Shown: positions 25,235 to 33,684, counted from the stretch's first letter. The stretch is 64,000 bases of DNA from Salinicoccus sesuvii (GCF_042648145.1 NZ_JBHRWV010000008.1:62001-126000), one strand, 5' to 3'. Translations and numbers: made by a program. The notes: a model not told the origin generated them from the letters alone.

Positions 25235-26338
25235 TTACATTAACTGATTTACTTTTGCTCTAACTTTAGCGTACGTTGCATTACCTACGCCAAGCCATTT
25301 TTGTCTAGCAGCATGACCCTTTGGCACTCTCGGATTGTTAATGATTTCCCTCGCCATTTCGTTGATGGATCGCTTTGGCTTAGAAACGCCAGCACGTCGG
25401 TTCACTTCTGCTTTAACTTTATTGTAAACGGCCTGAGTGACTCCTAGAGAAATTCTGCGGTTGTAGTGGCCATCACCATGTTTGCCGGATTCGACTTCAT
25501 CGGCCATCTGACTAACAGACTTGGACTTCGGCTCGGTCGCTTGTTTAACTGGTTTGGCACCACTCTGCAGCTTTTTCAGGAGCTCGATGTTCTGTGCTTC
25601 TGTGCCCTGGTAATTTTTAATGCCATAAGTCTTGGCCAGTCGCGCACGGTTGTTGTAACTGGAGTCTATCTTTCTGTCGTCCAGGTAGTTTACAACTGAG
25701 GTGTATTTATTAGATGACGCTGGCTTCACTGCAGGTTTTGGTGTAGGTGATGCCGCTGGCTTGTCGGTATTCCCTTTGACACTTTTCAAGCCGAAATACT
25801 GTTCAACAGCTTTCCCTACTGCCTCGCCTTGAGCCGTCAGTTTGCTTTCATCTCTCATTGCTACAATATCTTGATTGGAGTCCATGAACCCCCCTTCAAT
25901 TAACATGGCAATCTGATGCGGTTCGCGCGTCTCGTGCAGATTTGTTACCTTCACACCACGATTCGCAAGGCCCATCGCTTTCGCAATCAAGGGCGCTGCA
26001 ATACGTGCAAGTGCTGCAGCTTGTGGTGCGTTCGGCCTTACATGCACTTCAGACCCACCGCCATTGAACCAGACGCCTTGATATGCGTTGTGGTGGAAAG
26101 CAATGTAGATGTCGACTCCGTATTTGTTCGCAAGATTTGTTCGTTCGACAAGCCCTGTATCTACCTCTCCAGTTGGATCGGCCACTTCAATAATTTCAAC
26201 GTTATCGAATTTCGTCATGTAACGAATAAAAGCGTTGGCAACAACGTTATTGAAGTACCACTCTCTTTCACCTGCAGGTGATCGTTTACCCGCTGTGTAT
26301 TTACCGTGTCCTCTTGAAACACCGATTTTCAAAGTCAT
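25235..26338 (-). CDS. Phage endolysin, N-acetylmuramoyl-L-alanine amidase
   Basis: This 367-residue enzyme has an N-terminal zinc amidase domain of the Amidase_3 type (His11 in VSRGHG, the HHNAY segment and the late glutamate in LIEGGFMDS). After a proline/lysine linker comes a segment with YGIKNYQGTEAQNIELLKKL, then two Cpl-7/CW_7-like repeats, each ending in a KAEVN/KAKVN phrase (about 280-323 and 325-367). It cleaves the peptidoglycan stem from muramic acid at the end of infection. It lies just after the holin. Confidence 0.93.
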   Translation of the reverse strand: MTLKIGVSRGHGKYTAGKRSPAGEREWYFNNVVANAFIRYMTKFDNVEIIEVADPTGEVDTGLVERTNLANKYGVDIYIAFHHNAYQGVWFNGGGSEVHVRPNAPQAAALARIAAPLIAKAMGLANRGVKVTNLHETREPHQIAMLIEGGFMDSNQDIVAMRDESKLTAQGEAVGKAVEQYFGLKSVKGNTDKPAASPTPKPAVKPASSNKYTSVVNYLDDRKIDSSYNNRARLAKTYGIKNYQGTEAQNIELLKKLQSGAKPVKQATEPKSKSVSQMADEVESGKHGDGHYNRRISLGVTQAVYNKVKAEVNRRAGVSKPKRSINEMAREIINNPRVPKGHAARQKWLGVGNATYAKVRAKVNQLM

Positions 26339-26364
26339 TCAAAACACTCCTTAAATTTTTGTAT

Positions 26365-26396
26365 TAAAAAAGACACCCAAATTATTGAGTGTCTCG
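26365..26396 (-). terminator. Hairpin at the end of the holin gene
   Basis: AGACAC / GTGTCT arms followed by six A on the plus strand (T-run on minus). The holin stop lies in the loop; some read-through into the amidase must occur unless the amidase has its own promoter. Confidence 0.65.
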
Positions 26397-26651
26397 GTCT
26401 TTCTTCAATTGACGCGTGACTGCGGTACCGATACGCCCTTCTTTACTGGTTGGCATGTTCTTGTACCAGGCAATTGTACCGACGATGACGTTGTAGCCCG
26501 TGACAAGTAGTGTCTCCATATCTCCTTCAGAGAATGGCAGTGGACTGTGGCCCAATAGAACCAGGCTTTGATTCACGAAACCGATAACCAGTAAAGCCAA
26601 AATAATCCACGACGGTTTACTGGATACTTCTGTGTATTTTTCTTCAGACAT
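26382..26651 (-). CDS. Phage holin (SPP1 type)
   Basis: This 89-residue protein has a hydrophobic segment WIILALLVIGFVNQSLVLLG (about 14-33), a second membrane segment around TGYNVIVGTIAWYKNMP and a charged C-terminus. Size, pattern and place right before the amidase match SPP1-type holins, which permeabilise the membrane. AAAGGAGGC lies before the ATG. Confidence 0.88.
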   Translation of the reverse strand: MSEEKYTEVSSKPSWIILALLVIGFVNQSLVLLGHSPLPFSEGDMETLLVTGYNVIVGTIAWYKNMPTSKEGRIGTAVTRQLKKDRDTQ

Positions 26652-26670
26652 TGTTTGCCTCCTTTAATAA

Positions 26671-26696
26671 TAAAACGCGTACCCGAAGGCACGCGC
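26671..26696 (-). terminator. Hairpin between the small lysis ORF and holin
   Basis: CGCGTGCC / GGTACGCG arms closed by a TTC loop are followed by TTTTA on the minus strand, seven bases after the 37-residue ORF. Confidence 0.65.
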
Positions 26697-26703
26697 TCTG
26701 GAT

Positions 26704-26817
26704 TTAGATAAACCATTTAACAATGGCCATCACATTGAGTTTCTTCATCGCTCGACCCGACCAACCAAAGCGATTACACTTGCGACCGAAAAATAGGCAA
26801 CTGAATCCATCCCACAT
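26704..26817 (-). CDS. Small phage protein (37 aa) in the lysis module
   Basis: A 37-codon frame starts MWDGFSCLFFGRKCNRFGW and ends in a hydrophobic stretch. AAAGGGGGTGAGTAT gives a strong ribosome site before the ATG. Aromatic and cysteine-rich; no family recognised. Its place between XhlA-like and holin genes suggests an accessory in lysis. Confidence 0.55.
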   Translation of the reverse strand: MWDGFSCLFFGRKCNRFGWSGRAMKKLNVMAIVKWFI

Positions 26818-26844
26818 ATACTCACCCCCTTTCATATCGACTAT

Positions 26845-27153
26845 TTAGAGTACGAACGCGTTGATAAATGCACCGACGACGATGGTGAGTACCATGAGGA
26901 TGAGTGCCCAAGATTGTCCCTGCGCACGATCTGCCTGCTTCCCTGCACGTTCTTCGGCTTTCTGAGCATTGTGAACGACCGTGTCGAGTTTGGTATGCAA
27001 CCCTGCATTCGACATCTTCAACTCATAAAACTTATCGTCCAACTTGTCGTCAATACCATCGACCTCAATCTTCAGTTTATCGATGCGGTCATGGATGGCA
27101 TCGATGTCATTTTTATAGCGCTTGAAGTTAAAATTATTGTTCTCGATTCTCAC
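26845..27153 (-). CDS. XhlA-like hemolysin/lysis accessory protein
   Basis: The protein (about 102 aa) has a long amphipathic helix with heptads (DAIHDRIDKLKIEVDGIDDK and following) and one C-terminal membrane helix (WALILMVLTIVVGAFINAFVL region). This is the layout of XhlA, which acts with the holin at the membrane. No ATG precedes the conserved part; GTG at 27153 or 27156, next to AAAGGGG, is the likely start. An upstream TTG at 27207 lies inside a terminator-like hairpin. Confidence 0.75.
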   Translation of the reverse strand: MRIENNNFNFKRYKNDIDAIHDRIDKLKIEVDGIDDKLDDKFYELKMSNAGLHTKLDTVVHNAQKAEERAGKQADRAQGQSWALILMVLTIVVGAFINAFVL

Positions 27154-27164
27154 CACCCCTTTAT

Positions 27165-27204
27165 GCTGAAAATAAAAAGAACCTGACCTTATCGGCCGGC
27201 TCTC
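27165..27204 (-). terminator. Hairpin separating tail and lysis genes
   Basis: GAGCC...GGCC / GGT...GGTTC paired arms are followed by five T on the minus strand. It is found after the small tail gene and before the XhlA-like gene and may reduce tail read-through. Confidence 0.5.
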
Positions 27205-27220
27205 CAACTTCCATTCACAT

Positions 27221-27523
27221 TTATTTCAAATCCACACCATACCTATCCACTTTGAACTCTTTTAGATCATCCGGAATGATTAGCTTGGGTGGAAACTCTT
27301 TAGACACTTTCACCCTATCCACCTGGAGACTGACTTTCATATCGGTTTTGAACGTCAAACAATCATCCCTGGGAATCTGTGTATTACTGGTTTCAAAATC
27401 GACTATGTGACCTTCGTCATCTACCTCATATACATATAAGAAGATAGGACTGGTGGCCACCATGCTCAACACATCAGCCTCATTCACAAATTCATTTACG
27501 GGAATACTATTCATTTCTCGCAT
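27221..27523 (-). CDS. Small tail-associated protein of unknown function
   Basis: This 100-residue acidic protein starts within the last codons of the tail endopeptidase gene (17-base overlap). It has a beta-rich pattern (FLYVYEVDDEGHIVDF). It occupies the position where many Gram-positive phages keep short tail-tip or XkdX-like proteins, but it is not similar to XkdX. No function assigned. Confidence 0.65.
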   Translation of the reverse strand: MREMNSIPVNEFVNEADVLSMVATSPIFLYVYEVDDEGHIVDFETSNTQIPRDDCLTFKTDMKVSLQVDRVKVSKEFPPKLIIPDDLKEFKVDRYGVDLK

Positions 27524-29366
27524 TTCTTAACAACTCCCAATCTCTAAAGTCCGTTTGTCCATAGGTGTTACCCGTGTACTGTACAAATTCCCCGGCCACT
27601 CTCGATGCCGTTTGGATGTAGAACTGGATTCGATACCCGGTGGGTGGTCCTAAATCGATATAGACCACTTCATAGGTCGGATCAATACCTGGTAAACTAT
27701 ACCGTTTATCAAACAGCGTGTATTCCCCCTGCTCACCAAAGCCTAGTAACCGCAAGTCGAACCCTGGACTATTCGCACTGGTATACGCGGTAAACGATAC
27801 ACGGAAGTACCGCCGGGTGTGCTCGAACATGATCGCGTTCATCGTCCGGTAGTATTGTTGGAAATGCGTATACCGGTGGTCGACGATTTCCACATCCGGA
27901 TGTACAAATGCGGGGTCGGTTCCTGGAAGCCGCTCAATGAAGCGCATCTTCCCAGCAATAATTGTAGGAATACCCCCATCGTCTCGGTCGACCTGCATCT
28001 TACCGCCTGCGATACGCAGACCGTTCTCAGGCGTGATCTCTACATAGGCGTCCGGATTACTTACGTCCCAGAGCTTAATCCTTTCGCCGTTCACCTCGAC
28101 ACGTTTATTGCCATCCGCCCCATATATCGTTATGCGATTGGCATCGATGGTGCCGGCAGTCAATGCCTCAGTGACAACACCCAGGTAGGTGATCGCATTA
28201 TTGTAAGTCTGTCCCCCATCCCGGCTGAACCCGATACCGTTTGCATTGTATCGGGTGATTCCGAGAGGGTTGTCGAGGTTGACCCCATAGATTTCATTGT
28301 TTCGGTAGTAGAATTGTGTGTTGCTGCCCGCATTGATTACTTCTGTCGCTTGCCTAACAGCTGCTGGTAGCACAGAATACGGAATCGGCTTCTTGCCATT
28401 CATAATGTCCCGGACATCCTGGATGGCATCGTACTGCATCTTCCGATACTGAGCAGAAATGTTCTCATTGCCGAAGGTGTACGTCGCCCCGATCAGCTCC
28501 CCCTCTGCATCGAAATGTTCATCAATTTCAACCACACGAATGAACATATTGATGGACTTTGAGGGATAGATTAGCCGGACCTCATCTCCTTCATTCAGCG
28601 GTGTTTTAAACCGCTTGGCATCTATCGTGAATGAAGTTTTCCAAGTAGATTCTTGCTTAAGCCGACAGGCTTCTTTGATGGACTCTAAATCTTCAAAACG
28701 TTCATCATATACAGGCTCTCCCCAATGGATTTTATACTTCGATGCCATCGGAGAAATATAATCGTAGGTCCGCGTCGGGATTTTTTCAGTATTATCGCCC
28801 CCAGGCTCCCGGAATCTGTAGTACCCCTTGATGGCTGTACAGAAAGAAGAGGTATCGGTATCGATCTGAAGATCAATCAGGTTATCGTCCTCATGAATAA
28901 TGATGTCATTACGCTTCACACCAATCCGATTTCTCAGCTGGACCGTCTGGGTGCCGATGGGAATTTCAAACTCTGCATTATGCCGATTGATGAAATACAG
29001 GAACCGTTCTGTATTACTCTGCTGCCTGGAATAGTTCATTGTGTTCGCGTAGAAGTTATCGATAATCCGCAGTGCATACGCCTTGTTGATGAAAAGCGGG
29101 CCAACACTGTCCTCGATCATCATTGACTGATCCTGCACCTCGTCTACGTGCCAGAAGCCGTTGAAGTAATGGAAGAAGTGCAGCATGCCGTCAAATGACT
29201 TCGTGCCGTGCTTATCCTCTTTGGGGCTGAACAGATAGTACCAGTCGCCCTGGAAGTTAACCTGCCACCCAGTTTCGATTTCTTTGAGAAACTTCTTGTT
29301 AATATCTGACCATGAAAAAGAGAGCGATATCTCACGCTCCCCGTTGACCCTGCGTATTCTGTCCAC
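27507..29366 (-). CDS. Prophage tail endopeptidase / tail spike (Tal-like)
   Basis: The 619 codons from GTG 29366 encode the phage endopeptidase-tail family: a conserved N-terminal part (RVNGEREISLSFSW, then GTKSFDGMLHFFHYFNG), a hinge around DVRDIMNGKKP, and repeats of the fibre type (NANGIGFSRDGGQTYNNAI). It forms the tail-tip baseplate hub. The GTG has no ribosome site. The coding frame continues upstream in family style (LIVKGLDGKEKVAEAS) to 29423, where an ATC codon follows GGGGGTG by seven bases; see findings. Confidence 0.85.
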   Translation of the reverse strand: MDRIRRVNGEREISLSFSWSDINKKFLKEIETGWQVNFQGDWYYLFSPKEDKHGTKSFDGMLHFFHYFNGFWHVDEVQDQSMMIEDSVGPLFINKAYALRIIDNFYANTMNYSRQQSNTERFLYFINRHNAEFEIPIGTQTVQLRNRIGVKRNDIIIHEDDNLIDLQIDTDTSSFCTAIKGYYRFREPGGDNTEKIPTRTYDYISPMASKYKIHWGEPVYDERFEDLESIKEACRLKQESTWKTSFTIDAKRFKTPLNEGDEVRLIYPSKSINMFIRVVEIDEHFDAEGELIGATYTFGNENISAQYRKMQYDAIQDVRDIMNGKKPIPYSVLPAAVRQATEVINAGSNTQFYYRNNEIYGVNLDNPLGITRYNANGIGFSRDGGQTYNNAITYLGVVTEALTAGTIDANRITIYGADGNKRVEVNGERIKLWDVSNPDAYVEITPENGLRIAGGKMQVDRDDGGIPTIIAGKMRFIERLPGTDPAFVHPDVEIVDHRYTHFQQYYRTMNAIMFEHTRRYFRVSFTAYTSANSPGFDLRLLGFGEQGEYTLFDKRYSLPGIDPTYEVVYIDLGPPTGYRIQFYIQTASRVAGEFVQYTGNTYGQTDFRDWELLRNARNE

Positions 29367-29490
29367 TGATGCTTCAGCGACCTTTTCTTTACCATCTAAT
29401 CCTTTGACTATGAGCTGCTTGATTTAAGTTCACCCCCTAAAACTATTTTGTACATAAGATATTCAATAAAAGCATGTTGCAAAGCAATAT

Positions 29491-29682
29491 TTAATAGTGC
29501 TTATTTTCATAGTAAATAGCATTATCTAGATATTTTATAGCCGAATTAACAGGTATAAAGTCATCACTCAGCGCGTTGCGGCCGTGTTGTTCTTCCAATT
29601 CATCAAGTACTTTTTTCAATTCATTTCTGGCTTTGATAACCCGTCGCCGCTTTTCTTCATCCATTAAAATAAACACTGACAT
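29491..29682 (-). CDS. Small coiled-coil protein next to the Shedu-like gene
   Basis: A 63-residue helical protein (MDEEKRRRVIKARNELKKVL, charged heptads) begins eight bases after the stop of the Shedu-like nuclease, with AGAGGTG at the start. ATG 29682 or GTG 29676 may be used. Low-GC codons and spacing link it to the same cargo operon. It could be a partner or regulator; no family recognised. Confidence 0.6.
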   Translation of the reverse strand: MSVFILMDEEKRRRVIKARNELKKVLDELEEQHGRNALSDDFIPVNSAIKYLDNAIYYENKHY

Positions 29683-29689
29683 CACCTCT

Positions 29690-30745
29690 TTATAAAATTA
29701 TTTTTTTCATTCTATTAATGTGATTGACAAATGATCTTAAAAGATAATTGTATGGGTACAAAGAAAACCACTTCGGCAAATTATGAGTAACCCTATTAAA
29801 GTCTTTTGTTAATTCCTCTTCCAATACACCTATGATACCTATAGCAAATGGATATTCAATATCTAGTCCGTACTTTCCCTTAAAGTAATTTCTATGCTCT
29901 TGTTCTTGAAAGTATTCAACATAGTCTAAAAGCTGCGCCTGCAAATCATTAACATCTGACTTGAAACTCGTTCTAACTTTACCAACATTCTTTAATATTT
30001 TTTTTTGTGATCTTTTATAATCCACGATAACCCATTTGTTCTCTTTGGCATCAAAAGCTACAGCATCGGGCTTGAGATCTTGACCATACTTTTCTAAAAT
30101 ATCTTTTAAAATAGGTTCCGAGATAAACTCATCCAATTCCAGTGTTAAATTTAATATCTCTTTATTGAAGCTTAAAAAGTCGTCTAACTCTTTTTCGCTA
30201 GTGTTGGAATCTTCTATTTTCCCTTTAAATTCAAAAGCTAAAGATTCTAAATATTTTATTCTTGATTCGGGAGTGGTATTCGAGTAAGACAGGCGATCTG
30301 TAGCTAAAAAAGAAGAGGTCATAAAGTATGCTATATCCATAGTATTATTTCTGTCTTTCAAAAATTCTTCTAATGAATATAGCTTTCCAAACCCAAATCT
30401 CTCTATATAAGGTGGGTCAAGAATAGGGTTTGCTAATGAATAAAAATCATGAAAATCTCCAAATTCATTATCGAATATTTTTGTTCGCCAACTATCATCG
30501 TAAATGTTGAAATGAAAGTATGCCTCTCTGCCCCTTAAGAAATTAATCTCAATCATTTGTTTCTCTTCGTAGTAGTAGGCACTAACGACTAAAGTTGATA
30601 AATCATCAAAAGGAACAGGTAAAAATTCATTGATATCAATACCTACTCCCTTATAGTTTGTTTCAAGTTGATTGAAGGAATCTACCAAATCTTTAGCATA
30701 CTTTTCAATCAAATACCCAAGCACTTTTTTCTCTGAATCTGACAT
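29690..30745 (-). CDS. Shedu-like (DUF4263, PD-(D/E)XK) nuclease, phage cargo
   Basis: This 351-residue protein has an N-terminal region of unknown fold (1-190) and a C-terminal nuclease-like domain: an acidic helix ELDDFLSFNKEIL, then LKPDAVAFDAKENKWVIVDY with the following KR giving PD...D-x-K, the helix QAQLLDYVEYFQ and the strand FAIGIIG. This order matches the Shedu (SduA/DUF4263) family known in anti-phage defence. It is markedly AT-rich, lies in the tail module, and has its own promoter 12 bp ahead of the ATG, so it is a moron. Confidence 0.75.
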   Translation of the reverse strand: MSDSEKKVLGYLIEKYAKDLVDSFNQLETNYKGVGIDINEFLPVPFDDLSTLVVSAYYYEEKQMIEINFLRGREAYFHFNIYDDSWRTKIFDNEFGDFHDFYSLANPILDPPYIERFGFGKLYSLEEFLKDRNNTMDIAYFMTSSFLATDRLSYSNTTPESRIKYLESLAFEFKGKIEDSNTSEKELDDFLSFNKEILNLTLELDEFISEPILKDILEKYGQDLKPDAVAFDAKENKWVIVDYKRSQKKILKNVGKVRTSFKSDVNDLQAQLLDYVEYFQEQEHRNYFKGKYGLDIEYPFAIGIIGVLEEELTKDFNRVTHNLPKWFSLYPYNYLLRSFVNHINRMKKIIL

Positions 30746-30756
30746 GTAAAAACTCC

Positions 30757-30785
30757 CCTATAGTATGATAGTTCAATTGTATCAA
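30757..30785 (-). promoter_or_regulatory. Promoter of the Shedu-like cassette
   Basis: Minus strand: TTGATA (30785-30780), 17 bases, TATAGG (30762-30757), then GGGGAG and a seven-base spacer to the ATG at 30745. A promoter between two tail genes is unexpected and supports independent, possibly lysogenic, expression. Confidence 0.65.
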
Positions 30786-30818
30786 ATATAGGGATTACTG
30801 ATTGGTGATTCATCTCTC

Positions 30819-33302
30819 TCATAGACTATTTCTATAGATCAGGTACAACCAATTAACAAAGCCTTCAAGTGCCCATGTCATCGCAGTGCTGTCATACATC
30901 TTACCGCCGGCCAGTCGAATGGTCTCACAGCTCTCATACAATGTGGCATTGAATCCCTCATTTTTAGCCAACCAATAGATGCCGGATGTGTTGAGGTCGA
31001 CCCAGCCCAGCGGCTTGTTGACATCAACAAAACTATGCTTCTTGCTGAGATTAGCAGTAAGCGTTCGAATGAACATCTGGCCGACCTGGCTTGTGAACCG
31101 GTCCGTCCCTGCGACCCAGAAGTTTTTATTGATGTCTTCATTCGTAGAGAAGTTGTGGAAGTCCAAGACATACGTCCAGTCTTTATGCTCCTTATAGGAT
31201 TGGTAAGCATAACGCGCCTCCAATTCGGATAAAGCATACGGCCCCCTATAGGTGGAAGCGTTCGGATCCGTGGTGCCAGAATCAAAGGATATCGGATAGT
31301 TCCGGACGAGATCGACCCCATTACTGTTCTTACGTGAATGGTTGATTACGCCCCAAGGGCATACGACAGGGATTACAACGAAGTGTACATTAAACCGCAG
31401 ATGCTCAAGAATCTTATTGTCCTGCCAGTTGTTGCACAGCATTTCAAAGAATTTGTAGACCGTATACATCGGCACTTTCTCGGACCCATGTGTACCGGTA
31501 TGAATAAGAATCTTTGGATATTCGTTTTTGGCAAAATCCACATCAGCTGGCTTGAAGTCATATTGCATGATCGGTGTGCCATGGGGATCATTCCCCCAGA
31601 CCTTACTGGTTGGGTAGCTCTCAGCTACAAGTTTGTCGTATCTGTCGTAGTAGTCCTGCGGCATCAAGTCTTTGAGATGCACAGAATCGTCGACCGTCAT
31701 ACTCGGCTGTTCAGGCGCATCAAAGTACAGATCAGTGTCTTGAACTGTCTTTTGAAAATTTCTTCTTTTCAGATGATGACCGAAGGGCGCATAGGGTTTA
31801 TTGATCTTCCCTTTTGTGACGTACGCTCTGCCGATGTAGAGACGATGAATATTTAAGCGCATGAACCGGGCATTCGCTGGTGTTCTAAACGTGATCGGCT
31901 TGTCGCTGATTGCTGTATGATAAGAAATAAAATTCATGTCCTTGTCATAAAAAGCGATCCGGTTGCTTTGAGCCACATCCGCCTCGTAAGTAGTGTCACC
32001 ACTGACTGCGATTACACCCGAGACATTCACCGAAATATGCTCTTCGGTCTGCCCGCCGTTTTGAGTGCTGAGCGTTCTTCCATACTGAATTTGATTCTCG
32101 TCTACAAGATTATCTGATCTCGACAGGATATCCTGAACCCCTTCAGAATAGATATTCCGCATCTTATCCCGCTTGTATGGTGTATAAGGCAGTATAGCGG
32201 CGCCCTTGTTCATCTGCGCTTTACCGAGGTAACTGTTGTGGACGTTTGTCGAGAGATAGCGTGTATTCGCTGTCGTTTCCACAGTGGCAACATCTGTTTG
32301 ATAAAAACGCTCGATAATAAACTTGCCCTCTCCATCGAACAAGAATACTCGATGTGTATTCGCTGTCGAGAGTGTGTATTTTGTCAGCGGCTGCACACGT
32401 ACTTTATTGGCCACATTGTTTGAAGTCGATGCTGAGGGCACGCCCTGGGACCCCTCCAGTACTGCAGACCCACTTAACAAGTCGCTCTCGTCAATCAAAT
32501 TCTCTGTTGTTTCTAGGAACTCAAATTTGTCTGCAGTAATCTCACGGTCTCCGATATTTCTCTCTTTAACAATGCCGCTTGAGAGAGCACGAATTTCCAC
32601 ATTTGTATCCAAATACTTATAAGGAGGCTCATAAGGCTTCAATGTGCCCTTGTTTAACTGTGCTGTTTCACGACTGGTCAGTCGCACATTCAGTCGGGCA
32701 AAACGTGCGCCGTTTGTCGTCGTAAACGGTGTAGAAGTACTCGACTGAGTGCTTATAAAATTCTTTGCCCCATCATATAGCAGCCACCTGGATACGTCTT
32801 TGAAATGGTAGGTTGTGTTTGGTTCTACAGGAATAAAATCTGTGTATCCAAAACTTGCATTGATGCTCTCTGCGTTGGCACCATCCAGTGCGAACCCTTC
32901 TTTAAAGTTGGCGAATGAGATCAGGTTGCTCGACACTTTGATAAAGTCTGTTTTTCTGGCTGTGACACCCTGATCTGCAACTTTGTCTTCTGTGACACTC
33001 CCTGGTGCCACTTCTGAGAGTATGTTCGCCCCTGGTTTACCTAACAGTGCATCCATTAGACCCTGATCAATCATTGCTTGGTGGATCTTTCCTCTATTAA
33101 CATTAATGTCGTGCACCGACACGTCTCCACGCGGAATCAAGGCATGTATGGCTGTAAGCAGCTCTGAAAACTGCTGCGGGGTTAATTGACCTTTAGCAAT
33201 CAAATCCCGAATCGTCTGTCCTTGTTTATTGACAGATCGGATGGTTGAATTCACTATGTTTCTACTTTCGCCACTTAAAATATTTCTAACTTCAGGTATC
33301 AA
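30819..33302 (-). CDS. Tail fibre with C-terminal M14 zinc carboxypeptidase domain
   Basis: The 827-residue protein has a short N-terminal coiled region, two or more related beta modules (each with NLI...Y...FYDKDMNFIS-type strands, about residues 110-530), and a C-terminal M14 domain: the zinc pair in THGSEK (HxxE), arginine in DLVRNYP, third zinc ligand in LDFHNFS, and catalytic glutamate in LYESCE. It may trim wall peptides or polymers during adsorption. Start is TTG 33302, with AGGAG seven bases upstream; the frame is open further but has no better start. Confidence 0.8.
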   Translation of the reverse strand: MIPEVRNILSGESRNIVNSTIRSVNKQGQTIRDLIAKGQLTPQQFSELLTAIHALIPRGDVSVHDINVNRGKIHQAMIDQGLMDALLGKPGANILSEVAPGSVTEDKVADQGVTARKTDFIKVSSNLISFANFKEGFALDGANAESINASFGYTDFIPVEPNTTYHFKDVSRWLLYDGAKNFISTQSSTSTPFTTTNGARFARLNVRLTSRETAQLNKGTLKPYEPPYKYLDTNVEIRALSSGIVKERNIGDREITADKFEFLETTENLIDESDLLSGSAVLEGSQGVPSASTSNNVANKVRVQPLTKYTLSTANTHRVFLFDGEGKFIIERFYQTDVATVETTANTRYLSTNVHNSYLGKAQMNKGAAILPYTPYKRDKMRNIYSEGVQDILSRSDNLVDENQIQYGRTLSTQNGGQTEEHISVNVSGVIAVSGDTTYEADVAQSNRIAFYDKDMNFISYHTAISDKPITFRTPANARFMRLNIHRLYIGRAYVTKGKINKPYAPFGHHLKRRNFQKTVQDTDLYFDAPEQPSMTVDDSVHLKDLMPQDYYDRYDKLVAESYPTSKVWGNDPHGTPIMQYDFKPADVDFAKNEYPKILIHTGTHGSEKVPMYTVYKFFEMLCNNWQDNKILEHLRFNVHFVVIPVVCPWGVINHSRKNSNGVDLVRNYPISFDSGTTDPNASTYRGPYALSELEARYAYQSYKEHKDWTYVLDFHNFSTNEDINKNFWVAGTDRFTSQVGQMFIRTLTANLSKKHSFVDVNKPLGWVDLNTSGIYWLAKNEGFNATLYESCETIRLAGGKMYDSTAMTWALEGFVNWLYLIYRNSL

Positions 33303-33339
33303 ATGACCACTCCTTTCGTAAAATAAAAATCTCCCACTC

Positions 33340-33348
33340 TGGTATAAT
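33340..33348 (+). promoter_or_regulatory. Extended -10 promoter of the plus-strand cassette
   Basis: TGG-TATAAT followed by CTG, with no clear -35, lies 27 bp before the ATG. The same TGN-TATAATCTG spacing is found before the gene at 63213. Confidence 0.6.
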
Positions 33349-33374
33349 CTGTAACCAGAAGGGAGGTGTGATAT

Positions 33375-33587
33375 ATGATAAAAATTGTTATACATCTAGT
33401 GGATGGAACTCGTATAGAAACTGACGATCGCTCTGGTTCTCCTTTTAATGTCGAAGGAGATATAGGAGAAACGCTTCAAGCAATCAAAAGAAATAATGCT
33501 CCAATAAGTTTCCAACCCGGCAACATGGAACCTTTCACTGTAGAAGGCAAGGATTTGAGATCTATCGAGTTCGTATTAGATGATTAA
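33375..33587 (+). CDS. Small plus-strand phage protein (70 aa)
   Basis: This 70-residue protein (MIKIVIHLVDGTRIE) is beta-rich and lies against the direction of the tail operon. It has AAGGGAGGTG before its ATG, an extended -10 promoter 27 bp upstream and a terminator just after the stop, so it is a complete single-gene cassette. I do not recognise its family. Its layout matches two other plus-strand cassettes near 63 kb. Confidence 0.7.
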   Translation: MIKIVIHLVDGTRIETDDRSGSPFNVEGDIGETLQAIKRNNAPISFQPGNMEPFTVEGKDLRSIEFVLDD

Positions 33588-33590
33588 TTA

Positions 33591-33614
33591 GAGAGGGCCT
33601 ATTCGCCCTCTTTT
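33591..33614 (+). terminator. Terminator of the plus-strand cassette
   Basis: GAGGGC / GCCCTC arms with a six-base loop followed by TTTT, four bases after the stop. It overlaps the end of the 24-codon minus-strand ORF. Confidence 0.75.
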
Positions 33615-33673
33615 GTTTCTATGTGACCTGCTGTAATTGTCATACCTTCTTTACTGATTTCCACTTTTTTCAT
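33599..33673 (-). CDS. Very small phage ORF (24 aa)
   Basis: A 24-codon frame (MKKVEISKEGMTITAGHIE) between the Dit-like gene and the plus-strand cassette. AGGAGG with seven-base spacing precedes the ATG at 33673. It lies 11 bp after the Dit-like stop. Short but with a strong ribosome site; function unknown. Confidence 0.45.
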   Translation of the reverse strand: MKKVEISKEGMTITAGHIETKEGE

Positions 33674-33684
33674 CTTCATCCCTC

